Below, in pieces: positions 9,701 through 17,155 of a DNA stretch of 64,000 bases (position 1 is its first letter; every line of letters begins with the position of its first letter). The notes beneath the pieces are model-generated. The model did not search any database and had not been told where the DNA came from. It was given only the letters and a program-made list of their open reading frames with translations. A program made the translations under genes and the position numbers. This stretch comes from Onchidella celtica (taxonomy: Eukaryota > Mollusca > Gastropoda > Systellommatophora > Onchidiidae), in the NCBI GenBank assembly GCA_963931925.1, contig OZ007567.1, forward strand, positions 90,624,998 to 90,688,997. The letters run 5' to 3'.

Positions 9701-10583
9701 ATATGAAAGCTCTGGTACTCTGTCAGTGTCAGCTAGAGATTTGACGAAGGCTGTGAATATCAAATTCTATGTATTAGAACACCCGTAACATACTTTCAGT
9801 ATTGCCTATTCTAAAGCTAAATTCTAATCATGGTATTAATACTGAATTATGCACTGAGCAGAACACACAATTTAGATTTTTCTCATGGACTTACTTAGTT
9901 TCACATGCCCTTTTCCTTTATTCTCTTTCTCTCTGGTGTCTTTTGTTTGCCTGCTTCTTTCTCTCTTTTTTTTTTTTGTTTCATTTTTTTCTAGTTCAGA
10001 TAATTTTATTTATTTTACTTTTCCTAAATTTCTATTTTTGTACAGTCAGTGGGTCTCAATGCCAGCTTTTTCAAGGATTTTTGTTTCATTTTTTTCCTTG
10101 CTCAGATAATTTTATGTTTTATTTATTCTGAATTTCTCTGTCCAGGCGGTGGGTCTCAATGCCAGATTTTTCAAGGTAGGTGGACCATGCAGAGGAGAGA
10201 GAACCTGTAAGTTGAACAGATTGGTTGAAATCTTTGGTGAATTGGAGCCTCCAGAAGAAAGAAAATCAGAGTTGACAGAAGGTGCTGTGACACATGACAA
10301 GGAAGAACAAAGTTTGCAGTCTGAAATGAAAGAAGAATCTGAAGAAGTGAGAGAATCACAGGAAAGTGGACCTGATGCATTCGGTGATGCTCTTGGAAGT
10401 GAGAAAAATGGGGCAGATTTAGGGTTGTGGGGAGAGGATAAAAAATCCACTCTCAAACTCCACACTTCATTTGTTTTTCCATTTATTGAAAATCCTCCTC
10501 CTCCTCCACCTGTAGTGGCAGAAGGAGATGAGAATGCAGATGGAGAGTCAGCACGTGCCGCATCAAAGAGTAGCAAGTCTTAG
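539..10583 (+). CDS. Gene A, 3' part: unidentified protein, last three coding exons
   Basis: Coding exons at 539-734, 4442-4509 and 10146-10583 join with matching phases (phase 1 across the first intron, phase 0 across the second) and consensus AG/GT sites, giving 233 residues that end at TAG 10581-10583. The start of the gene lies left of the window. The encoded piece begins DKEQWTKLCERVSEQL, has a hydrophilic, probably helical first exon, and a conserved-looking core (AVGLNARFFKVGGPCRG, then LNRLVEIFGELEPP). It ends in a Glu/Ser-rich tail with a run of six prolines and a basic C-terminus (SKSSKS). There is no signal peptide or membrane segment in the visible part, so I infer a cytosolic or nuclear protein. 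I do not recognise the family. A full-length LINE sits in the second visible intron. No canonical AATAAA was found just downstream; ATTAAA at about 11436 is a weak poly(A) candidate. Confidence 0.7.
770..1041. mobile_element. TTAA-bounded MITE (piggyBac-like)
   Basis: The segment starts TTAACCCCTTGCCTGCC and ends GGGAAGAGGTTAA. Read on the opposite strand the right end is TTAACCTCTTCCCTGC, so the two ends are inverted repeats that each begin with the TTAA target used by piggyBac elements. About 272 bp, with no coding capacity, inside an intron of gene A. The family assignment is inferred only from the TTAA ends. Confidence 0.5.
1181..1315. repeat. GA-rich microsatellite
   Basis: Polypurine AG/GGAG-rich tract inside the 1045-2011 element. 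The open frames across it are low-complexity artefacts. Confidence 0.85.
1622..1690. repeat. ATC / ACC / AAC trinucleotide repeat
   Basis: A run of ATC units changes into ACC units and then AAC units on the plus strand. Confidence 0.85.
2452..3347. mobile_element. MITE with CCCTTTACCCCCTAA-type inverted ends
   Basis: The left end (2452-2470) and the reverse complement of the right end (3329-3347) agree at 17 of 19 positions and share the core TACCCCCTAA. The right end carries TTAA outside the repeat; the left has the one-base variant CTAA. This looks like a decayed TTAA-targeting element of about 896 bp. The interior is noncoding and includes the GA-rich tract at 2800-3075. Confidence 0.45.
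2800..3075. repeat. GA-rich low-complexity tract
   Basis: Long AG/GAGA polypurine tract with a short GT run. Open frames on both strands here are repeats, not genes. Confidence 0.85.
3348..4441. other. Intron of gene A with a diverged 100-bp tandem duplication
   Basis: Two related segments (about 3901-3970 and 4001-4070, offset 100 bp) share TACAAGACTTGGAAAT / TACAAAACTTGGAAAT and GAAACAAGAAATAG. The rest is A/T-rich, without coding signals. Confidence 0.5.
4442..4509 (+). CDS. Gene A exon, small (68 nt)
   Basis: The acceptor TTCTTCTTTCAG precedes 4442 and the donor GTGAGT follows 4509. It encodes DVNNEIVIAANQGDTSDTF and then IVDL. Phase 1 in and phase 0 out join both neighbours without a stop. 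Confidence 0.7.
4510..5804. other. Intron of gene A, no recognised content
   Basis: A/T-rich intron with a CT-rich patch at about 5305-5365. No coding or repeat family was recognised up to the LINE target-site duplication. Confidence 0.5.
5805..5819 (+). repeat. LINE target-site duplication, 5' copy
   Basis: AAGAATTGTAAATCT; identical to 9142-9156. Confidence 0.9.
6129..9131 (+). CDS. LINE endonuclease-reverse transcriptase, intact
   Basis: From the first ATG at 6129 the frame encodes 1000 residues. The same frame is open upstream to a stop at 6000-6002, and 6030 is GTG, so ATG 6129 is the sensible start. An AP-endonuclease-like domain comes first: IGYWNVRT at about residue 28, SRWTGSG, GDLNAKVG at about 167, NQIDHLM, and SDHHLV at about 262. 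A reverse transcriptase follows: NWRGITLLS at 574, FVDFEKAFDS around Asp 644, GVRQGCVMS, and the catalytic FADD box at 741-744. The C-terminal segment has WRWLGHVLR at about 921 and the basic GRRKRGRP motif. No frameshift or internal stop is present, so the protein looks able to nick DNA and prime cDNA synthesis from its own RNA. Stop codon TAG 9129-9131 is the first unit of the tail repeat. Confidence 0.92.
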   Translation: MNASSESRKETASRMKEELNTAKTKTRIGYWNVRTMYESGKLAQVTSEMRCYNLHILGVSESRWTGSGRIKTSTGETVLYSGREDGQHHEGVAIILKKGLDKCLLEWKSVNSRLMRMRMKGRHTNITVIQCYAPTNENDNTDKDDFYEQLQGEMDMTPRHDLIIVMGDLNAKVGKDDINYERVMGKHGTGTRNDNGERLVDFCALNNLVIEGTLFTHREIHKLTWNSPNGRDKNQIDHLMINGMWRRSLLDVKVKRGADVASDHHLVAALIKIKLNKTGIKTSKQRQLNIQKLRDASVRNAFNIQVKNRFQALRESDKNNPKERGIDSEWKRVTTVYTESSVACLGFNEKGKSKEWIQQRTWDVIEERKVMKKKLLQVKSERLKERYQHSYTELNKKVKKLVKKDKREAMEQLAADAEEAAARGEQGKLHKITKRICGKYGGRPSVPIKDKNGKLLTTEREQDTRWTEHFQELLNRPPPEDRIIIQDAAEDLDINIDPPKKEEIVAAIKSLKNSKAPGKDNLTAELFKADPDQSATILQPLFTAIWEAEAVPKSWNEGRIVKIPKKGALSDCNNWRGITLLSIPSKILAKIIVQRMSDAVDKTLRKEQAGFRKGKGCIDQIFTLRNIIEQCSEWQRQLYVNFVDFEKAFDSIHRESIWRILWHYGIPSKLVELIKSFYKNFSCSVGNSDASFEVKTGVRQGCVMSTILFNLVIDWIMRKTTEDAPRGIRWTLFDNLEDLDFADDLALLSHSHQHMQDKTQRLHNFGCKVGLRISQKKTEIMTLNVDTPAPVQVDDKNLTTTDKFKYLGSIIRPEVGTKEDIQSRLGNARAVFQSMSNIWKSTQYGINTKIRLYQSCVLSTLLYGSECWRMTEGDLAKLSSFHTTCLRRILRIFWPNKISNQELLRRCKQEEIANIITKRRWRWLGHVLRKEANSITKTALQWTPEGRRKRGRPKATWRRTIEAEMKSFNHSWGTLAKMAQDRQGWRSFVAALSTSGCNRK
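9142..9156 (+). repeat. LINE target-site duplication, 3' copy
   Basis: AAGAATTGTAAATCT, directly after the (TAG)n tail; identical to 5805-5819. Confidence 0.9.
9177..9394 (-). mobile_element. Antisense SINE/LINE 3' tail
   Basis: A (TAA)n run at 9178-9203 is followed by ATGGCATTTATATAGCGCC and TCTAAGCGCTTTACAGAAA. Read on the minus strand this is the GGCGCTATATAAAT-(ATT)n tail typical of CR1/L2-related LINEs and the SINEs that borrow their ends. The same tail in plus orientation closes the LINE at 28040-29345. The 5' limit is uncertain; CT-rich simple sequence follows. Confidence 0.55.
9395..9468. repeat. 17-bp minisatellite, about four copies
   Basis: The unit CAGTTCACAACTCACAA repeats at 9395, 9412, 9429 and 9446 with changes in the last base or bases. 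Confidence 0.8.
9527..9561. repeat. G-run repeat shared with 58733-58774
   Basis: TTCTGGC followed by a long G run and ATGATATGGATAAATTTT. The same order of motifs recurs at 58733-58774, which marks a dispersed repeat family. Confidence 0.5.
9977..10176 (+). repeat. Tandem duplication over a splice acceptor
   Basis: Copy 1 (about 9977-10077) and copy 2 (about 10081-10176) share TTGTTTCATTTTTTTC, CAGATAATTTTAT and GTGGGTCTCAATGCCAG. The last motif is offset by exactly 100 bp. Copy 2 holds the functional acceptor and first codons of gene A's terminal exon; copy 1 repeats both with differences. Confidence 0.75.
10146..10583 (+). CDS. Gene A terminal exon with acidic/proline tail
   Basis: The acceptor TTTCTCTGTCCAG precedes 10146. 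The exon reads AVGLNARFFKVGGPCRG, then a Glu-rich segment with many E/S/K residues, then PPPPPP and an acidic stretch before TAG at 10581. A tandemly duplicated copy of this acceptor and exon start lies 100 bp upstream (about 9977-10077). Using that copy would shift the frame and reach a stop at about 10206-10208, so 10146 is the start that gives a coherent protein. Confidence 0.7.
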   Translation, partial: AVGLNARFFKVGGPCRGERTCKLNRLVEIFGELEPPEERKSELTEGAVTHDKEEQSLQSEMKEESEEVRESQESGPDAFGDALGSEKNGADLGLWGEDKKSTLKLHTSFVFPFIENPPPPPPVVAEGDENADGESARAASKSSKS

Positions 10584-12223
10584 CCTGAGAAAGAAGCGTT
10601 CCGCCAGAGTAAAACAAGTCAAGTGAACAAATGAGACAAAACACATTTATTGAGCGTGTGGTCTTAGTAGGTATTACGATTGTGCTTACTTATCCAACTC
10701 TGAGAAACAAAGAACACCTCAAAAGTGTCACTCTTTCTTATTTCCAATTTGCAGTTGCTTATCTAATGACATCAAATCCTTTTTTTTGTTTATTTTAATC
10801 GGTACAAAGACAAATTATGTAAGCTGACGTCTGTTTGTAAATCATAATTCGGTTATGTGGCTCAGAAGTCCATGAACAACAATGATGAAGTACCATCTAA
10901 GTTTGCAGTGACTCTGTTTAATGTGGACAGTTCCTGGGCGGAGTGGGCTGCTGAGGCACTATTGGAAAGGAAATTTATAAAAATCACTGGAGGATTGTGA
11001 GCCAAAATGACAGAAAGATTTGTACATATTTATGTGGGATCATATGAGTGGAGGGAATATTTTAGAAGTGTAAAATCTGCGCAAAATGAGTGGGGTTTTT
11101 TATGTTGAACCTCAGCATTCTGCACTACTGCTCAGAGACATTGTAAATTATACTATCTGAAAACCTATGTTTTAAAAAGCTGTAAATCATAAAAAAGTTA
11201 TGATTATCTGTACAGGCAGTGAACTTTTATGGGTAACACATATGTATGTTGATTACTGCCATGTGAGTCTTTCTGTGATTGTCTTCGTATAGTATATTGT
11301 TTCTTATTCTGAAACTGAGTTTTCTGGAATGAAAAAACCAGAGTAAAAGTTGTACCATCCTTTAGACCCCCATTTTATTAGACTTGTCAACACAAATTTT
11401 GAGTTTTCATTTATCAGTCTACAATTTTAAAAAAAATTAAACTTGTCTACAAATTCATAAATCCTCATGTCTTTGTTTTTAATGGTTGCGAATGGATGGC
11501 AAGTGCGTATAGTGATTTTTTTATGAACTGAGGCAGCTGAGATAGAGTTTCATGGCCGAATAGGGGATCAAATCCTATGCTCATTACTACTGAGGCTTTT
11601 CTTCTTTTGCTGCAATGGAAGAGTCAAAATTGGGCAAAAAGAAAAGGTTGTATGCTTATAGCTCTGCTGCGACCCCACAGTTTTTCTGTGGTTTTTATGA
11701 TATTTTGCAATGGAAGAGCAGTGGTATCTCCTTTAAACTAAGTGTAAATTTGCAATTTTATTGACAATTATGTGCAAAAAGGAGCAGAGAGCAGTTCTTT
11801 GTAATATACTGTCAGGAAATCAATATTATATATCTTTATGTTACCTGACCCGTCACCATAGTTACAACACTCGGAAACCAAACCAGGAAGTTGTGTTGAT
11901 AAGTTGATTCATTCCCGTATGTTTAAATATCATTTATCATGATGTTAAAGACACAAATTTGTATACTTGCCCTAGGACATCAAGTATTATGTGGTGAAAT
12001 GGTGCACAGTTTGTAAGCAGTAAAAAATCGTAAGCTCACATGTTCCTCTATATTAATATCGTGCCAACTAATTTTTGAAGTAATGGAAGGATTAACAGAC
12101 CAGAGATGATCAATTTAACAACAACAACAAAAAATATCCAGCGAGTACAAAAGAAGTCCTGCAGGATATCTATGATTGTGACAGCAATACCCAATGGGTT
12201 ATTTGCTTAATGCAAACACACCG
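10584..12223. other. 3' UTR and downstream flank of gene A
   Basis: Noncoding A/T-rich sequence. A short block at about 11659-11695 (GCTCTGCTGCGACCCCACAG) resembles a block near 33999-34025 (GCCCTGCTGGGACCCCACAG), so both are probably pieces of one dispersed repeat. No gene was recognised. Confidence 0.45.
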
Positions 12224-12683
12224 GCAGACACTTGGCGCCAAAAATCAAGGCAAGGATACTACCGGTTTCAATGACAATCGGCTCATTAACGTCCCTTAAC
12301 TTAACCGGGTGTTTCAAAGAAACGGGTCGGTCTAAATCTGTTCCTTCATTTATTGCTCACAGACAGGGTAGTCCGTGTCTCTCTTCCCGGTTAAGTTGGC
12401 CTATGTAGTTTGGCATAGATTGTTCAAATGTAGACCAACACGTGTCTATTTTGCAGACACTTGGCGCCAAAAATCAAGGCAAGGATACTACCGGTTTCAA
12501 TGACAATCGGCTCATTAACGTCCCTTAACTTAACCGGGTGTTTCAAAGAAACGGGTCGGTCTAAATCTGTTCCTTCATTTACTGCTCACAGACAGGGTAG
12601 TCCGTGTCTCTCTTCCCGGTTAAGTTGGCCTATGTAGTTTGGCATAGATTGTTCAAATGTAGACCAACACGTGTCTATTTTGC
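12224..12683. repeat. 229-bp tandem duplication, two nearly identical copies
   Basis: Copy 1 is 12224-12452 and copy 2 is 12453-12681, each starting GCAGACACTTGGCGCCA; the match runs two bases further into 12683. I saw one difference by eye (TTTATTGCTC against TTTACTGCTC). No coding capacity is apparent. The near-identity implies a recent duplication or ongoing homogenisation. Confidence 0.85.
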
Positions 12684-13526
12684 CCAAAGGCAGGCATAAA
12701 AATATATAGATCGACAACCCCAATTTTGTAGGCAAACGACTATGGGCAGACAGATGAATAGGCAGGCTGGCGTGTAAAAGAGATAAGCAAGCCAACCAAT
12801 TCTCAGGTTCAAGTTCATGTACACAATAGTTTTAGAAAAAAAAAAAAAAGAAGCAATAATTATATTTTACGCGTACGGACAAAATGGCGGACATTTAGAA
12901 CCAATACGACACGTTCACAACACACAAAGAACTATGTACATTCGCCTACTGCATTCGGGTTCAAGGGAACCAGCAAGATGCAAATGAGCAAAAACTGTCC
13001 TTCGTGCCCCAAATCTGTCAATCAAGCAATCACCAGGGAAACTAAAGGGAAACGAAATGAATTGATCTCAGATCTACCTTACCACAATGTCCAAAGGGCA
13101 GATATAATGGATTAAATTCTCACCCACATTTGCAGCGATGATAGAAAACATGTAGCCTATGTCATTCTTTTCATTAGATCATTCCTGAAAAAATATGGCA
13201 AGCAAATGAAACGATCTATACATGTAGTTTCTTGTTGCGACTGAAAAGTTTTCCAGAACCCTGTTAACCTGAAACTGGCTCCTCGGTGAAGATTTGCAAC
13301 ATTTGCCATCTTTTTCTCATGTCTACTTATCTGTGTTCGGAAAAGTAGGCAAGCTGGCGTTAATCAGCAACTTGCAGCACAATCGATCTTAATGATTCTT
13401 ATAAAGCAAATCTTCCAATTACATTCCTTGCAAAATAAATATAACAAAATGAATCCTGCGACTACAGAATATACCAGCAGTCACCGCGAAGCATCATCCG
13501 ATCACCAGAACCGGGCTCGGAGTTGA

Positions 13527-13557
<31 letters not shown>

Positions 13558-14374
13558 AAGAGAGTGCCCGACAAAGTGTATTTTTACGGACATTGACTAC
13601 CTAGTACTCCTCAACGTATACTAATATCTTCGGAGATGGATTTTGTTCTTACCTCTTTCCTTTTTCCCACTTTGATCTGACCCACCCCACCCCCTTTCCC
13701 GATTTCCTCTTTGTGTGCAATTAAAATGACGGGTTTTCCTGCATAGTAAAACACTATAAAAAGTAGTACATACATGATTGTGTTAGGAAGTACAAACGAA
13801 TCCTCGATCTTCGTGCAATTGTACTCTTCGGATCTGGCAAGAATTAAAGCTGGGGGGGGGGGGGTTGATTTTGTTTATAATTAGTCTAAATTATATGAAA
13901 ATACACACATAATTATAATATTTTTGTATGGCTATACATGACTAGCTGAAGCTCTCGGCATTGCCAGGGATAAACCTGCCTCCGCCCTCTGATCCTCTCT
14001 GTGGACCCCTCCGCGTCTCTGTCCTCATCCCTCATCTCGCCCCCCCCCCTCCCCTCTCTCTCTCTCTCTCTCAAAGTCAGTCTGATTACATACAACATCC
14101 ATAATTCAACACTTAAGGAAACATCCGCGGAAATGAGAGAAGAGACAGCTAATAATATAATAATAGATTTTGAAAACGCACAGGTGGTCTAGACTCTACA
14201 GCCAAACTGGTCTGGATTTCATGTTGTAAAACAATCCGTGTCATGTTGTTACAAGGCCGGGACAAAGAACTGTGAGAGAGTGGACTCAAAGTAAGTGCGC
14301 GTCTCCACAGTTATCAAGGGGAATAACTCGACAAATGCTTAAAACGATTCAATCAAAGACTTCATCTTGGCCTT
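12684..14374. other. Spacer, simple repeats only
   Basis: No gene was recognised. Contents include an A run near 12836-12849, a TTTTG repeat near 13530-13555, a G run near 13852-13864 and a C/CT-rich tract near 14040-14072. Confidence 0.5.
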
Positions 14375-17155
14375 TGTGATAGTAGTGGGCTTGATAAGTC
14401 ATTATTTTGGGTACAATCGTTCAAAAAATGATAGAAGTGTGAAACGGCATAAATGTTGTCCATAAGGGCGATTGAGAAAAAGGTGTTGGCCACGAAATTT
14501 TTTCGAAATGGCGCCCAAAATTCAAGATCTCCGATATCTATTGAAACTGGGTTACTTAACACATGTGTTATATAAAATTAAGTGTCTCAAATGCAATTTG
14601 CATCTCAAATGTGTAATTGCAATGTTGGAAAGAATAAATTCTCAATATAAAATGTTCTGGAGACAAACAAAACCTCAAGATGGCTGCCAAATCCAAGATG
14701 GTCACCGTTGTGCTTTTTCTGAAGGCAGTGGTTACGTTTACGGCAGCCGGTGAACACGACTCACCATTTTTCTCTGTTCGGCTTTACTCCCGATCGTACA
14801 GCGGCGCTTCCTTTCTCTGTTTTTTTTCTATTGGGGTATGAGCGTAATCTGCCGTAAAAGTAGCCACTACCTTTTCTGAATGTGGAAAAATGGCGCGGAA
14901 ATTGATTGTTTTATTATGCAGAAATATCTAATGAAGAAAAATAGCTACGCAGTCTTTGAGGGTGTTCGAGAGCAGAAGCAAAAAAACGAGGGAAAAGCCT
15001 GAAGCTGGAGCGTGCACTTCTTGCTAATCTTTTTCTTATGTATCAAATTCATCAGTTCGACATGGGCAAATTTTTCAAATACAGCCATCGCCTACATCCA
15101 TCAGCAACAGTTGAAAGCTATAATAGATTTCAGAGAGCAGACACTGTCAACACATGTGCAGAGCTCATCGAGAACAAATGTCAACCACAAACTTATGCAC
15201 TGATCATAGATGGCTCTGTTTTTGTTCGTTGTCTCCATCCAGTAGAAGTCACGTTTCAAGAGAATTCAGAAATCAGTTTTTTCGAAAAAAAAAAAATTGA
15301 TGTTCCTGCTTAGAGACATGCACAAATTAATAAATGTTTGATCAATATAAATCTGAAAAAAAATGCAATAAACCGGAAGGGATTGGAATAGACGTAAAAT
15401 GTCACTAACTGGAAGGGTACCGAAGAGTTGGTCCACATTTATTTACAAAACAATGACAAAAATATGAAAATGCCGATTAAAGAATAGCCGTGCATCTGAA
15501 GCCTTCAAATAAACGCGCCTGGTTTACAATTGTCTGCGTTCCTTCAAATCACATAAACAAAACAACTATTGCTGCGTTATTTTTTGCCACCTTAAAACTC
15601 CGCCAACTGCAGCAACTTTGAATCTCCTTTGACAAATCAAGAAAAAAGACGACAGCCTTCTAAATATGATCAGGCAAGAAGTCTTGTAGCATCAAAATGC
15701 AAAAGATATTTCATTCATGGCCGTCAGCGGTTGTGATACTGTGTCAGCGTTCAGAGAGAAAAGGAACATTAAGTTATTTTCTTCACATATGGAAAGACAT
15801 GGAACGTTCTTTCCAGATGTGCCAGAAACCTTTGCCAAACTGAGCAGATTCCCAATGAGTGTTGGTAATAACGACATTTTGAAGATAAAGAGATTAGAGA
15901 GAGGTTGAGCTATTTACAAATGTTGACAATGCCATAGACTGTCTCTCACAGTGACTCAGGTCGACTTTTTGCCACCAACAATAGCAGCCCTGATATATTA
16001 CATTCACAAAGTAGCTCACCCAGGAGGTATTATGTGGGGTCAAGTTCTTGAACAGAGCCTGTTACCATCCTTGCTTGCCCCTGCAGTAGGATTTTCAAGT
16101 CAGCTTGAAATATAAGTCGTTTCAATGAACAGATCTGACCAAACACCATGCCACAGATTAGCATTCATGTACATGGCATGTCTGCTTCTTGACAAGGTCA
16201 GGACGAAAACGCTGCCTGAAGACTAGGTAACACACCCTGTAACTGCAAGCAATTAATGAGGTGGCCACTCATTTTGTCTCTCAGTCAGTTCAAACGGCAT
16301 CATGGTAAACGCAGTCTCGGTTTACTCACGGTTGTGTCGTTCGCTGACATTCTTCGATTGGCTGTGTCATCATGTATACCCTGGTCGATATGTTCAGTGC
16401 TGGTCTCAAGAAATCCTCAACGACTAATTTCAGCACCCACGTCATTGCAAGTTGGTCAGTTAGTTCATCGCCTGCCCATCAGCTGGAATTGTGCCTCCCT
16501 CAGTAATTCCCAAGTTGGAATAGTAGCTTATCGGGCGCTCATGTCCGATATTCAAAAATTGTTGTGACGTCACAACATGCAATGTCAATGGATCACTGGC
16601 TAGACCCAGTTCCGAGAGGGCCCAGCATCGGAGCAGACTTAAGGCATTGCTACATTCTTGGTAGCGAGACATCTCCGCCTCCTATTCAGAATGCTCAACT
16701 GACACGTTGTGGCCTCAAACGGAATTTTAAAGTCAGTGACCATCAAAATAGTCAAATCAGCAATAAAATTATTGATATATATATATACTGAAACAAGGGC
16801 TGGACACCTTGCGTAGAAATCTCGCTAGGACAACATTTGCGGTTAAATTATGCTAAAAAATATGTAAAAAATTGTTAAATTATGTTGATAATGAATAAAA
16901 CAGCCTTGATAAAGACAAGGCTGTGCCACTTTTAACATCTATTGCTGTAAACTCGACCCTGTGTTGCTAAGGAAGGGAAACTATGGATTATTACGTTGTT
17001 GGCGGCCATCTTGGATTTTGCCGTCATGTTGATTTTTTTCGTGGCCACCACATTATTCTTAAACACTATCATAAGGAGAATGTTTGTGCCAAGTTCCATG
17101 TTTCTATCATTTTTTGAACGATTGTTCCAGTTATCAAGCCCACCATCGGCTTAAC
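14375..17155. mobile_element. Decayed ~2.8-kb element with imperfect inverted ends
   Basis: The left end (about 14386-14520) and the reverse complement of the right end (about 17000-17145) share, in order, GTGGGCTTGATAA, AATCGTTCAAAAAATGATA and TGGCCACGAAA, so they form long imperfect inverted repeats. Between them lie broken pieces of one protein family on the plus strand (see 15038-16090). The unit therefore looks like a DNA transposon or a composite repeat that has lost function. The exact termini and target duplication could not be fixed. Confidence 0.5.
15038..16090 (+). pseudogene. Broken repeat-borne ORF of the GCDTVSAF family
   Basis: Three plus-strand pieces in order resemble one large uncharacterised protein family common in invertebrate and fish genomes. 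Piece 1 is 15038-15313, with YALIIDGSVFV and a following TFQE. Piece 2 is 15717-15908, with SGCDTVSAF, then FPDVPETFAKLSRFP. Piece 3 is 15966-16090, with LPPTIAALIYYIHKVAH and GGIMWGQVLEQ. In intact members these blocks occur in this order in one reading frame; here frame changes and stops separate them. The biochemical role of the family is not known to me; the transposon link is inferred from the flanking inverted repeats. Confidence 0.55.

Noticed and set aside
12224-12683. CRISPR-like or satellite array
   Set aside because: Only two adjacent long copies with no spacers, in an animal genome; this is a plain tandem duplication.
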